From contig CAJTFO010000005.1 in NCBI GenBank assembly GCA_910575755.1, positions 115,150 to 179,149 on the forward strand: a stretch of DNA of 64,000 nucleotides, given 5' to 3'. Source of the DNA: Desulfovibrionaceae bacterium. GTDB lineage: Bacteria > Desulfobacterota > Desulfovibrionia > Desulfovibrionales > Desulfovibrionaceae. A model generated the notes under the pieces. The model was not told the origin of the DNA and searched no databases. It saw only the letters and a program-made list of their open reading frames with translations. The position numbers and the translations under genes were made by a program. Each line of letters begins with the position of its first letter. Position 1 is the first letter of the stretch. Below are positions 44,240 to 53,592 of this stretch, piece by piece.

Positions 44240-46321
44240 ATGAACGCACAGGCAGCAAAGGACAGCGCCGCACGGCGCCCATATTCACGGCGCAAAACCG
44301 TCTTCGGCGTGGCCCTGGTTCTCTTTGTGGTCGTCGTCCTTGTGACGCTTCTGCTCTGCCGCTTCCGGACAGAATACGCCACCCAGAGCATTCTCGCCAA
44401 GCAGCGCGACATCCAGCAGGCCTGGCTTGACAAATCGCTGGACGCCATCCGCGTCTGGCGCAACGAACTTGTGGAGCAGGCGCGCTTCATCAGCGCCTCG
44501 GAGATGTTCCGTCTCTTCGTCATGGACGCGCGCCATCTGGACGCCGCCGCCCTCAGCAGCATCGCCGAGCCGGATTCCCTCAACAGTGAGGACGAGGCCG
44601 TCCGCTCTCTGGCGGAACAGCTCACCTATATGCAGGATCTTCTTCAGGATTTCACCCGACGCCGGGCCTGGACGGACGCGCGCGTGCTGCGTGCCGACGG
44701 CACCCCCCTGGTCGTGCCCACATTCGCCAGCCCCCTCACCGCGGAACAGGCGCAGCTTGTGCGCCGCACCGGCGAAAGCGGCCACGCCGCCTTCGGCCCC
44801 ATCCGCAAGGGGGAAAACGGCCTGGTCATGGATATGGCCGATCCGCTTTTCGAGGTACTGGGCGCCAAGGAGCCGCAATGCGTGGCGGTGCTCCTGCTTT
44901 CAGTGCCCATGGACAAAGCCCTGGCCCGTTTTCTCGCACGCACCGGCGAACATGAGGAAACCCTGCTGCCGCGCATTGTGAGCCACGGGCCGGATGGTCC
45001 GCTCGTGGCGCTTGCCCGGGACGGCAGCGTCCATCTGGAAGCCATGACCGCGCAGTTGCCAAAGCTGATGGAGCAGAAAACCCTTTCCTTCCAGCGCCGT
45101 GAGGCCCTGAATGGCCAGGGCGAAGTCTACTCCATGGGTTCACGCCCCACCGTGCTGGACTGGCGCTTTGTGCTGGAAACGCCCGCCGTGGAGGTGGACG
45201 GCCTCATCCGTTCCCAGACATGGCAGATCTATGGCCTGGGCATTCTTGCCAGCCTGGGCGTCACCCTCTTCGGTGCCTTTGCCTGGGCCCGCGCCACCAG
45301 CCGCACCCACGAAATCCGCGCCCGGCAGATGGAGGCTCTTTATACCACCATCCACAACCAGAAGCTTGTGCTCGACAGCGTCAACGCCTCCCTTCAGGCT
45401 GGCCTTGTCCTTGTTGACAGCCAGGGCCGCGTCCAGATGGCGAATCCCGCCTTCTGCGCCCTGACCGGAGCCGCAGGGGATATTCCCCCCGGCACGCCTC
45501 TGGTGGAGGCGCTGTCCGGCAAGGCGGCCGTGAACCTGCTGGCGGACATGGCCCTTGTCAACAACTGCGGCCAGTCGGCCAGCGTGGAAATTGCCCTGCC
45601 CCCGATGCCCGCCAACGGCGACGATGCGGGAACAGAAAATGAAGAGCGCCTCTTCCGCGTCACTCTTTATCCTCACGGCGCCGCCGACAGCGCGGACCTT
45701 GCCGCCACGGGCTGCGTGGGCATATTTCAGGACATCACTCTCTTTCGGCGCAATGCCGAGCGCGCCCGCGAACAGCAGCGGGCGCTTATCACCGCCCTGG
45801 TGCACGCCATAGAGAGTGTGGAGCCCAACCTCACCGGGCATTCGGAGCGGCTGGCCACCGTGGCCGAAAGGGTGGCCGAGGAAATGGATCTGACTCCCCG
45901 TGAAAGGGAAACCCTGAGCCTTGCCGCCCGGCTTTCGCAGATTGACAAAATCTTTGTGCCGCGCGACATCCTCACCAAACGTGGCACGCTGACGCCGGAG
46001 GAACGGCAGAAAGTGCTCGACGCTCCGAAACATGCCAACAGGATTCTCCACGATCTGCGCTTTGACCTGCCCGTGAGCGAAACCGTGCGCGAGATGGGCG
46101 AGCGCATGGATGGATCGGGCAGCCCCCGCGGCCTGCACGGCGGGGAAATATCGCGTTGCGGCCGTGTGCTCGCGGCGGTCAATGCCTTTGTGGCCATGAC
46201 GAGCCCGCGCGCCTGGCGTGGCGACAATGGCATTCCGCCCGCCGAGGCCGTGGCGCAGATGACCACGGACCTGCGCTTTGACCAGGAAGTGGTGGCCGCG
46301 CTCACACGCGTGGCCGCCTGA
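44240..46321 (+). CDS. Membrane receptor with PAS and degenerate HD-GYP domain (LapD-like position)
   Basis: A 693-residue protein; GGGAGAAG precedes the ATG. Helix one ~20-42, a periplasmic region of ~285 residues (dCache/CHASE-like), helix two ~331-352, a PAS domain ~370-470, then an HD-GYP-like domain ~515-690. Where active enzymes have HDIGK this has SQIDK (LAARLSQIDKIFVP), and where they have HHE..DGSGYP it has MGERMDGSGSP. Metal ligands are lost, so it should not hydrolyse c-di-GMP. By position it may sequester the LapG-like protease, as LapD does with its EAL domain. That role is inference. Confidence 0.8.
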   Translation: MNAQAAKDSAARRPYSRRKTVFGVALVLFVVVVLVTLLLCRFRTEYATQSILAKQRDIQQAWLDKSLDAIRVWRNELVEQARFISASEMFRLFVMDARHLDAAALSSIAEPDSLNSEDEAVRSLAEQLTYMQDLLQDFTRRRAWTDARVLRADGTPLVVPTFASPLTAEQAQLVRRTGESGHAAFGPIRKGENGLVMDMADPLFEVLGAKEPQCVAVLLLSVPMDKALARFLARTGEHEETLLPRIVSHGPDGPLVALARDGSVHLEAMTAQLPKLMEQKTLSFQRREALNGQGEVYSMGSRPTVLDWRFVLETPAVEVDGLIRSQTWQIYGLGILASLGVTLFGAFAWARATSRTHEIRARQMEALYTTIHNQKLVLDSVNASLQAGLVLVDSQGRVQMANPAFCALTGAAGDIPPGTPLVEALSGKAAVNLLADMALVNNCGQSASVEIALPPMPANGDDAGTENEERLFRVTLYPHGAADSADLAATGCVGIFQDITLFRRNAERAREQQRALITALVHAIESVEPNLTGHSERLATVAERVAEEMDLTPRERETLSLAARLSQIDKIFVPRDILTKRGTLTPEERQKVLDAPKHANRILHDLRFDLPVSETVREMGERMDGSGSPRGLHGGEISRCGRVLAAVNAFVAMTSPRAWRGDNGIPPAEAVAQMTTDLRFDQEVVAALTRVAA

Positions 46322-46354
46322 ACCACAAGCATACTGAAATTGGTCTGAAAAAAT

Positions 46355-46386
46355 AGCCGGACGCTCAAGCGCCCGGCTCTTTTTTC
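46355..46386. terminator. Bidirectional terminator between the receptor and EamA genes
   Basis: AGCCGG-ACGC-TCAA-GCGC-CCGGCT (46355-46378) with T6 after it and an A-run before it. Confidence 0.85.
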
Positions 46387-47347
46387 AGACATGCATGCCG
46401 CGCCGCGCGGCCCTGTAGCGTCGCCTGCGGCGAATATTGCGGCGGCGCATGATCTGGCGCGCCTGCGTGAGCAGATACACGCCGGACAAAATCCCCGCCG
46501 CGCCAAAACACTCCTGCCAGTAAAAATCTTCGCCCAGCACGGCTATGCCGACCGCCACACCCATCAGAGGCATGATGTTCAGAAAGACGGCGGCCTGCCC
46601 CGCGCCCACCATCTTGACGCCGAGATTCCAGAACGCCATGGCGCAGACCCCGCCCACCCAGACCACATAGACCATACAGGCCATGCCCGCCGTGGACAGC
46701 GGCGCGAACTGCAATTCATTGGTGATCAGGCCGTAGGCGAAAGCGGTCAGCGCCCCGAACACCCCGGCCCAGGCCGTCACGGCCAGCGCCGAAAGTCGCC
46801 GCATGAGGCGAAAGCCGATCAGCATATACACGGCCCAGCCCAGCTGGGCGCAGAAAAAAAGCATGTCGCCGCAATTGAAGGAAATATGCAGCAGGGCTTC
46901 CAGTGAGCCCTTGCTGAACAGCGTCAGCACGCCCGCAAGGGAAATGACAATGCCCAGCCACTGGATGGGCAAAAGGCGCTCGCGCAGGAAAAGCGCGGCC
47001 AGCAAGGCTGTGACCGCCGGCGTGGTGGAGGCGATCAGGGTGGCGTTGCCCACGGTGGAATATTGCAGACCGGTGAACTGGGCCACATTGTTCACGGCCA
47101 CGCCGGTCACGCCCATGCAGAACAACGGAAAAAGACATGTCGGGGGCGGCAACAGCGGCGTTGTATGCCGCCAGCGCATGATCAGAAAAAGTGTGCCGCT
47201 TATCAGGAAAAAACGCGCCACGGTCAGACTTACCGGCGTGATTTCCCGCACGACAAGTTTGATGAAAAGCGGTTGAATGCCCCAGATGGCCGCCGTCAGG
47301 GCCAGAAGGCCATAGTATTTTCCCGCCGCTTGCCGCCCTCGCTTCAT
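46385..47347 (-). CDS. EamA/DMT-family transporter
   Basis: A 320-residue inner-membrane protein with ten hydrophobic segments in two EamA halves. The first opens GLLALTAAIWGIQPLFIKLV and the second repeats the fold near MLFFCAQLGWAVYMLIGF. The C-terminus is arginine-rich (RRRNIRRRRRYRAARR), cytoplasmic. The start is ATG 47347 with GGGAGAA. Substrate unknown; relatives export amino acids or metabolites. Confidence 0.85.
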   Translation of the reverse strand: MKRGRQAAGKYYGLLALTAAIWGIQPLFIKLVVREITPVSLTVARFFLISGTLFLIMRWRHTTPLLPPPTCLFPLFCMGVTGVAVNNVAQFTGLQYSTVGNATLIASTTPAVTALLAALFLRERLLPIQWLGIVISLAGVLTLFSKGSLEALLHISFNCGDMLFFCAQLGWAVYMLIGFRLMRRLSALAVTAWAGVFGALTAFAYGLITNELQFAPLSTAGMACMVYVVWVGGVCAMAFWNLGVKMVGAGQAAVFLNIMPLMGVAVGIAVLGEDFYWQECFGAAGILSGVYLLTQARQIMRRRNIRRRRRYRAARRGMHV

Positions 47348-47603
47348 GCCGTTCTCCCGCCGACTGGTTGTCGCCTTCTGCTCCAAAATTCCTGAAAAAG
47401 CAAGTTGCACATTTTTATGAAAATGAATTTCAATTCTATTGACAGCAGACCCGGCCTGTGCCAAAGTCCTGTCTGCTCACCTGCAACGCGGAGAAAAGTA
47501 TGAACTCTTTCTGCACCATTGTGCAAACGCTGGATGTCAGCCATTGTTTCAGTAAGAGAAAATATTCACAGGCTTCTCGCGACGGGAACAGGGGAAACAA
47601 TCA

Positions 47604-47633
47604 TTGTTACTTTTTGTAAAATCGTGCTATCAA
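47604..47633 (+). promoter_or_regulatory. Candidate porin promoter
   Basis: TTGTTA (47604-47609) and TATCAA (47628-47633) with an 18-bp spacer, ~100 bases before the porin start. The rest of 47348-47736 shows no gene. Confidence 0.35.
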
Positions 47634-47736
47634 AAACACTGCGACAACGCCGCCGCTTCCGGATGAAGCTCTTCATCGCTCATCTTGTCAGTCCGGCAAA
47701 ACGGCGACACAAACACAGACTCATGAGGAGAATGGC

Positions 47737-49341
47737 ATGAGCAAGAAAGGCAACAATTCGGGAAGATTCAGGAAACAGTGCATGGTGGCCCTGCTGGCGG
47801 CTGGTCTGTTTCTGGGCGCGACGGAGAGCGCCAAGGCCATCGACTTCAAGGCCCAGGGCGAATGGCTGGTGGGCTTTGGCGCGGGCGATGACTCGCTGAT
47901 CGACAGGGTGCGCGACGGCAACGGCAAACACAAGACCAATGCCAACGACAGGTTCGCCGCGGCACAGCGCATTCGCTTGCAACTGGACGCGGTGGCTTCC
48001 GAGGCGCTGTCCGGCACGGTATTCTTTGAAATTGGCGACCAGAGCTGGGGCAAGGCGGAAGACGGGGGCGCACTGGGCGCTGACGGCACTGTGGTCAAGG
48101 TCAAAAATGCCTATATCGACTGGCTGGCCCCCCAAACCGACCTGCGCTTCCGCATGGGTCTCCAGGCCGTGGCTCTGCCCAATATGGCCGGCGGTTCCGC
48201 CGTCATGGACGGCGATGTCGCCGCTGTGGCCGCCAGTTACAAATTTACCGACAACGTGGCGCTGACCGCCCTCTGGATGCGACCGGTCAACGACAACTAT
48301 TCGGGCTGGGATGACGGCAGCAATACGCGCGAGCTCAGCTATCTGGACAATATTGATCTTTTCGCCCTCAGCCTGCCGCTGACCTTCGACGGTTTTGAAA
48401 TCACCCCCTGGGCCATGTACGGCATGATGGGCAAGTACGCTCTGGACGGTCTGGATGCCGACGACGCCAGCAATCCCTGGGGACGCCCCGGCAGGATCGG
48501 TACGAACCAGTGGGGCACTGAGGACGGCGCTCTGCGCTACACCCTCAGCGGCCTGTACCCCGGCTTCAACGCGGGCCCCCTGGGAAGCACCGGCAAAGCC
48601 TATGGCTCCATGTTCTGGGCCGGACTGCCCATTGCCATTACCGCCTGGGACCCGCTGAACATCGAATTTGACATCAATTACGGTCAGGTGGAAAGCATGG
48701 GCCGCTTTGACGTTTCCAAACGCGATGCCGAAGTGGTGCGCGGCAGCACCGGGCGTCAGGGCTGGCTGGCCAAGGCGCTCATTGAGTACAAGATGGACTG
48801 GGGCGTGCCCGGCATCTTCGGCTGGTATGCTTCCGGCGACGATGGCAATGTGAAAAACGGATCCGAGCGCATGCCTTCGTTGGCCGCCGCCGGCAACTTC
48901 ACCTCTTTCATGGGCGACGGCAACCTGGCCTGGGCCCCCAACGGCGACTGGTACGACCGCGACCTGAGCTATGCGGGCACCTGGGGCATCGGTCTGCAAC
49001 TTCGTGACATGAGCTTTGTGGAAGATATCAATCACACCTTCCGAGTGGCCTACTGGGGCGGCACCAACAGCCCCTCCATGGTCAAATATATGGGCAGTTC
49101 CACAGCCTGGGCCGACGGCTACGGCACCAACGACGGCCCGTACCTGACCACCAATGACGGCCTGCTGGAATTCAACCTGGTCAACTCCTGGCAGATTTAT
49201 GAAAATCTGGAAGCCAACCTGGAGCTGGGCTACATCGTCAACATGATTGACAAGGACACCTGGGAAAAGAGCTGGATGAACGATTCTTTCCAGAAACAGG
49301 ACGCCTGGAAAGCCCAGCTTGTCTTTGCCTACGCCTTCTAG
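47737..49341 (+). CDS. Major outer-membrane porin, Desulfovibrio type
   Basis: A 534-residue protein with a Sec signal (MSKKGNNSGRFRKQCMVALL, cleavage near SAKA-ID). The body is rich in Gly, Asp, Trp and Tyr with alternating strands (GTVFFEIGDQSWGKAEDGGA, DLRFRMGLQAVALPNMAGGS) and ends LVFAYAF, the barrel terminal pattern. It is of the size of the abundant trimeric porins of sulfate reducers, thought to pass sulfate and organic acids. GAGGAG (47725-47730) gives a strong start. The stop TAG is shared with a MITE-like repeat. Confidence 0.85.
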   Translation: MSKKGNNSGRFRKQCMVALLAAGLFLGATESAKAIDFKAQGEWLVGFGAGDDSLIDRVRDGNGKHKTNANDRFAAAQRIRLQLDAVASEALSGTVFFEIGDQSWGKAEDGGALGADGTVVKVKNAYIDWLAPQTDLRFRMGLQAVALPNMAGGSAVMDGDVAAVAASYKFTDNVALTALWMRPVNDNYSGWDDGSNTRELSYLDNIDLFALSLPLTFDGFEITPWAMYGMMGKYALDGLDADDASNPWGRPGRIGTNQWGTEDGALRYTLSGLYPGFNAGPLGSTGKAYGSMFWAGLPIAITAWDPLNIEFDINYGQVESMGRFDVSKRDAEVVRGSTGRQGWLAKALIEYKMDWGVPGIFGWYASGDDGNVKNGSERMPSLAAAGNFTSFMGDGNLAWAPNGDWYDRDLSYAGTWGIGLQLRDMSFVEDINHTFRVAYWGGTNSPSMVKYMGSSTAWADGYGTNDGPYLTTNDGLLEFNLVNSWQIYENLEANLELGYIVNMIDKDTWEKSWMNDSFQKQDAWKAQLVFAYAF

Positions 49342-49443
49342 AGCATTTTGCTTTTGAAATGCTACCATTTCAAAAGAGACGCTGCCGTCATTGAGCCTGA
49401 AAATCGTGATTTTCAGGCTCAATGGGCGCGGGTGTCCGCTCTA
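49339..49443. mobile_element. MITE-like element, subtype A, internally deleted (105 bp)
   Basis: Begins TAGAGCATTTTGCTTTTGAA, keeps the perfect hairpin TTGAGCCTGAAAA / TTTTCAGGCTCAA and the GCGCGGGTGTCCGCTCTA end. About 45 bp are missing compared with the full copy, apparently by joining two GCTCT segments. TAG 49339-49341 is the porin stop. Confidence 0.75.
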
Positions 49444-49493
49444 GCGCTTGAGGCCCCCTGCGTGCGTTTCCTTCCCGCAGGCAAAGCGCCGCC

Positions 49494-51653
49494 TCAGACG
49501 TCCTCGGCGTCGCGCACCACTTCCAGAATGGACGGCAGGGCGCGGATGGCCTCAATGAGCTGATACAGTTGAGTGGCGTCGCGCACTTCCACGGTAAAGC
49601 GCAGTTTGGCGCGGCCGTCCACCAGCGTGTCCATGCTCAGGCCGGTGATGTTCACATCGTTCTTGGCGAGAACCTGGGCCACTTCCGCCAGCACGCCCCG
49701 CACGTTTCTGGCGATAATGAAAATGCCCGCTTCATAGGGCTTTTCTTCCGCGCCGTCCCAGTGTACGGAGATCAGGCGCTCCGGCTCCATATTGGCCACA
49801 TTGGGGCAGTCGGCGCAATGCACGCTGACGCCCATGCCCCGGCTGATATAGCCGATGATGGGATCACCCGGCACAGGATTGCAGCACTTGGCAAAGCGCA
49901 TCAGCACGCCGTCCACGCCGGAAATGCCCACGCCCTCGGTCTTGCGGACGGCCTCTTCCCTGCTTTCCCTGACGCTGGGGGGCACGGGCGCGGCCTGGGC
50001 CACCTCGTTGGGATGCAGCACGGCATAGAGACGGTTCAGAATCTTGCGCGGCGTCAGGTGGGCGTAACCCACGGCGGCAATCAGGTCATCCACGCTCTCG
50101 AAATTCATTTCCTGGGCCACCAGGGCCAGATGCCCTTCCTTGAGGGCCTTGGCCACATTCAGACTGGCTTTGCGGCCTTCCTTCTCCAGCATGTCGCGGC
50201 CCAGGGTCACGGCGCGGGCCCGTTCCTCGGTGCGCAGGTAGCGCTGAATGCGGCTGCGGGCCTTGGCGGTCTTGACCAGCTTGAGCCAGTCACGGTTGGG
50301 ATTGCGCGCCGGATCCGTGACAATTTCCACGATATCGCCATTCTTCAGCTCCGTGCTCAGGGGCATGAGGCGGCCGTTGACCTTGGCGCCGGCGCAGTGC
50401 TGGCCCACCTTGGTATGAATCAGAAAGGCGAAATCCAGGGGCGTGGCCCCTTCAGGCAGTTCCTTGACGTCGCCGGCCGGCGTGTAGACGTAGACCTCAT
50501 CCTTGAAGAGATCCATTTTCAGCGCGTGCATGAATTCGCGCGAATCCGTTTCGTCGCCCTGGCGCTCAAAAATCTCCCTCAGCCAGGAAAACTGCTCCAG
50601 ATCCTTACTGTTGACCCGGCCTTTTTCCTTGTACAGCCAGTGCGCGGCCACGCCGTGCTCGGCCTGGCGGTGCATCTCTTCAGTGCGGATCTGGATTTCG
50701 ATGCGCTCGCCCTCAGGCCCGATGACCGTGGTGTGCAGGCTCTGGTAGCCGTTGGCCTTGGGCATGGAAATATAGTCTTTGAAGCGCCCGTGCACGGGCC
50801 GCCACTGCGAATGCACCAGGCCCAGCACTGCGTAGCAGTCCCTGATGTCCTTGACCAGCACGCGAAAGGCCATGATGTCGTGCATTTCGTCCAGAGTCAG
50901 GGACTGGGACTGCATCTTCTTGTAAATACTGTACTTGTGCTTGATGCGGCCATAGACCTGCCCCTGAATGCGGTTGGAGGCCAGCAGATCCTGTATCAGC
51001 CCCACCACCTTGTCGATGATGTGCTTTTCCACCACCTGATGCTTGTCCAGCCAGTGGTCGATCTGGTTGAACACATCCGGCCGCAGGTACTTGAAGCTGA
51101 GATCCTCCAGGTCGCGCTTGAGCAGATACAGGCCCAGCCGGTTGGCCAGAGGGGCGTAAATGTCCATGGTTTCCTGGGCGATACGCTTCTGCTTGTGGGC
51201 TTTCTGAAAATCCAGGGTGCGCATGTTGTGCAGACGGTCGGCCAGCTTGACCATCAGCACGCGCATATCGTGGCTCATGGCCAGAATCATCTTGCGGATG
51301 TTCTCGGCCTGGGCTTCCTCCTTGTTTTCAAAGGGGATCATGCTGATTTTCGTGACCCCGTCCACAATGTCGGCCGCTTCCTCGCCGAAATTCTCGTCGA
51401 TCTCCTCAATGGTGGCCCTGGTGTCCTCCACGGTGTCGTGCAGCAGGCCCGCGGCCACAGTGGGTTCATCAAAGCCCATGTCCGCCAGGGTGGCGGCCAC
51501 GGCCAGGGGATGGGAAAGGTAGGGCTCGCCGGAAAGACGCGTCTGCCCGGCGTGGGCTGTGGCGGCGAACACATAGGCCCGCTGGATCAGCTCCAGATCA
51601 GCGCTCTGGTTGTTGGCCGCCACTTTATCAAGAATTTCCTGAATGCGAATCAT
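49494..51653 (-). CDS. Bifunctional (p)ppGpp synthetase/hydrolase, RelA/SpoT family
   Basis: A 719-residue stringent-response enzyme. The hydrolase domain keeps its HD motif (GLLHDTVEDT, ~70) and DRLHNMRTLD. The synthetase domain has VYGRIKHKYSIYKKM, DYISMPKANGYQSLHT and EIQIRTEEMH. TGS (AGDVKELPEGATPLDFAFLI) and C-terminal ACT domains follow. Both activities look intact. The start is ATG 51653; an in-frame TTG 54 bases upstream is unlikely. It is the only such gene in the window. Confidence 0.94.
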   Translation of the reverse strand: MIRIQEILDKVAANNQSADLELIQRAYVFAATAHAGQTRLSGEPYLSHPLAVAATLADMGFDEPTVAAGLLHDTVEDTRATIEEIDENFGEEAADIVDGVTKISMIPFENKEEAQAENIRKMILAMSHDMRVLMVKLADRLHNMRTLDFQKAHKQKRIAQETMDIYAPLANRLGLYLLKRDLEDLSFKYLRPDVFNQIDHWLDKHQVVEKHIIDKVVGLIQDLLASNRIQGQVYGRIKHKYSIYKKMQSQSLTLDEMHDIMAFRVLVKDIRDCYAVLGLVHSQWRPVHGRFKDYISMPKANGYQSLHTTVIGPEGERIEIQIRTEEMHRQAEHGVAAHWLYKEKGRVNSKDLEQFSWLREIFERQGDETDSREFMHALKMDLFKDEVYVYTPAGDVKELPEGATPLDFAFLIHTKVGQHCAGAKVNGRLMPLSTELKNGDIVEIVTDPARNPNRDWLKLVKTAKARSRIQRYLRTEERARAVTLGRDMLEKEGRKASLNVAKALKEGHLALVAQEMNFESVDDLIAAVGYAHLTPRKILNRLYAVLHPNEVAQAAPVPPSVRESREEAVRKTEGVGISGVDGVLMRFAKCCNPVPGDPIIGYISRGMGVSVHCADCPNVANMEPERLISVHWDGAEEKPYEAGIFIIARNVRGVLAEVAQVLAKNDVNITGLSMDTLVDGRAKLRFTVEVRDATQLYQLIEAIRALPSILEVVRDAEDV

Positions 51654-51905
51654 GGGGCTCAGCCTTGCCGGAAGTATGAAAAATGTCTGGGAAGAAACTT
51701 TTTTCAACTATGTTCCGACAAACGCGGGCTTGTCAACGGCGGAAAGAGATTCCGCCAGGGCAGCCGCAGTTGGTTGAAGTTTTGTCAGCCCGGCATTTGT
51801 GGCGATGATCCGCCAGAAGCGCACTTTCCGGCGCTGACTGCGTCATATGGCGTTTTTCGCCGTTTACTGGCTTGCCCTTCAAATAGTCAGCCCAGAACAA
51901 CTGCC

Positions 51906-51934
51906 TTGCTTTTTCCCCACAAAATCCATAAAAT
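51906..51934 (+). promoter_or_regulatory. Candidate promoter of the Tim44-domain gene
   Basis: TTGCTT (51906-51911) and TAAAAT (51929-51934) are 17 bp apart, ~69 bases before the start codon. Confidence 0.5.
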
Positions 51935-52002
51935 ATACGATATGCGTAGAGACGTGATGCCGCGTTTCACTTCAACCATCCCCCGCAAACGGGAGTTTTT
52001 GC

Positions 52003-52956
52003 ATGAAAGCAAGTGCCATTCTGACCGGAATATTTCTACTCTTTTCCACCATTGTTCTTGCCCTGCCTGAATCGGTGGAGGCCGCGCGCATGGGCGGCGG
52101 CCGCTCCTTCGGCAGCAAACCCTTTATGAGCAAGCCCGCGCCTGCGCCCGCCATGCGCCAGCAGACGCCCGGCGCGCAACGTCAGCCCATGAACCAGGCG
52201 CAGGCCGCCCAGGCCGCGAAGCGTCCCGGCCTGTTCGGCGGCATGGGCGGCCTGTTCGGCGGCCTGCTGGCCGGCACCCTGCTGGGTTCGCTGCTCGCGG
52301 GCAACGGTTTCTCGGGCGGCGGCTTTATGGACATCATTCTCATTGGCCTGCTGGTATTCCTCGGGTTCAAGCTCTTCGCCCGCTTCCGCAACCGGCAGGC
52401 TCCCGTACCCGCCGGGGCCGGAGCGCAGGGGGGCATGAGCGGTTTGCACAGTGACCTGCGCGAGGACAGCGCCTCTCAGGGCATGCGCCGCGACAGCGCG
52501 GCCCCCGGCTGGGACATGCTGCGCGACACGGGCCGCGGCGGCGTGGATCAGGAGCAGAACCCTGAGGCCGCCCCGCGCGTGGACGTGCCCGAAGGCTTTG
52601 ACGTGGATGAATTTCTGCGCGGAGCCAAAATGGCCTATAATATAATGCAGCAAGCATGGGACAAGCGTGATCTGAACGATATCGCCCAGTTCGCCACGCC
52701 CGCCGTGATGGACGCCATACGCGAGCAAATGGCGGCCGAGCCCACGCCCAGCACCACGGAAGTGCTGCTGGTCAATGCCCAGTTGCTGGATGTGGAAAAC
52801 GACGGCGACAGCCAGCGCGCCCAGGTTTTCTTTGACGTGCTGATGCGTGAAAGGCCGGATCAGCAGGCGCCGTCCTCGGTGCGTGAAATCTGGCATTTTG
52901 TGCGTCCCTCAGCGGAGGGCACATGGAAGCTGGACGGCATTCAGCAGGTGGAGTGA
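52003..52956 (+). CDS. Tim44-like domain membrane protein
   Basis: A 317-residue protein with an N-terminal Sec signal (MKASAILTGIFLLFSTIVLA), a Gly/Ala/Gln/Pro low-complexity stretch (~30-75), a glycine-zipper region (GLFGGMGGLFGGLLAG), one or two membrane segments (~85-125) and a C-terminal Tim44/mL45-type domain (~200-317, DEFLRGAKMAYNIMQQAWDK). Bacterial Tim44-like proteins are envelope proteins of unclear role. GGGAG precedes the ATG and a terminator follows. Confidence 0.82.
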   Translation: MKASAILTGIFLLFSTIVLALPESVEAARMGGGRSFGSKPFMSKPAPAPAMRQQTPGAQRQPMNQAQAAQAAKRPGLFGGMGGLFGGLLAGTLLGSLLAGNGFSGGGFMDIILIGLLVFLGFKLFARFRNRQAPVPAGAGAQGGMSGLHSDLREDSASQGMRRDSAAPGWDMLRDTGRGGVDQEQNPEAAPRVDVPEGFDVDEFLRGAKMAYNIMQQAWDKRDLNDIAQFATPAVMDAIREQMAAEPTPSTTEVLLVNAQLLDVENDGDSQRAQVFFDVLMRERPDQQAPSSVREIWHFVRPSAEGTWKLDGIQQVE

Positions 52957-53042
52957 GCCTCTGTCATCCACCCCTGATGTGCTTCAAAACCAGCCTGCGG
53001 CGGTCTGAACGCCGCGTGACGGACTTTGTCATCATCGGTTCG

Positions 53043-53076
53043 GGGCCGGAAGCGGCAGCTTTCGGCCCTCTTTTTT
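53043..53076 (+). terminator. Intrinsic terminator of the Tim44-domain gene
   Basis: GGGCCG (53043-53048) pairs with CGGCCC (53063-53068); TCTTTTTTG follows. Confidence 0.8.
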
Positions 53077-53094
53077 GAACCAGTGGAGAATATT

Positions 53095-53490
53095 ATGGAA
53101 AACTATGTTGCCGCGCACGACAAACTGGTGCGCCACCTGCAAATGACCATTGAAAGCGCCAACCGGGGCTATGCCAGGGTAAGCATGCCCCTGACCGAGA
53201 ACCATAAGAACGGCATGGGGGTTGCGCATGGCGGAGCCATCTTTTCCCTGGCCGATGTGGCCTTCGGCGCAGCGGCCAATGCCGGGCGGGAAAACGGCGT
53301 GGTCAGCCTGAGTGCCGCCATTGAATTTCTGCGTCCCGGCAAAATCGGTCCGCTGACGGCGGAAGCACGCGTGGTGCGTGACGGCCAGCATGTGCAGAAT
53401 TATGACGTGCAGATTTTTGACGGATCGGGCGCGCTGATCGCCAGAACCATGGCCACGGGCTTTCTGACAGACGTGCCTCTGCCCCGCTGA
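53095..53490 (+). CDS. PaaI-family hotdog thioesterase
   Basis: A 131-residue hotdog-fold protein, probably an acyl-CoA or aryl-CoA thioesterase. The signature NGMGVAHGGAIFSLADVAFG (~38-57) holds the HGG-loop and catalytic acid. The VVSLSAAIEFLRPGKIG strand is typical. GGAGAA sets the start at 53095. Substrate unknown. Confidence 0.88.
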   Translation: MENYVAAHDKLVRHLQMTIESANRGYARVSMPLTENHKNGMGVAHGGAIFSLADVAFGAAANAGRENGVVSLSAAIEFLRPGKIGPLTAEARVVRDGQHVQNYDVQIFDGSGALIARTMATGFLTDVPLPR

Positions 53491-53520
53491 ACCCAACGTC
53501 CGCGCGTGCCGGAATAAAAG

Positions 53521-53557
53521 AACGGCGCTCCGGACACACAGCCGGAACGCCGTTTTC
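53521..53557. terminator. Bidirectional terminator between the thioesterase gene and mgtE
   Basis: AACGGCG-TCCGG pairs with CCGGA-CGCCGTT across 53521-53554, with TT after; A-rich on the other side. Confidence 0.75.
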
Positions 53558-53592
53558 AGCGGACAAACGTCAGACGGCCCCACGGCGGCTTC

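Noticed and set aside
47405..47430. Fur-box-like sequence GAAAATGAATTTCAATTCT upstream of the EamA gene
   Set aside because: Only about 11 of 19 positions fit the consensus and AT-rich intergenic DNA gives such matches by chance.
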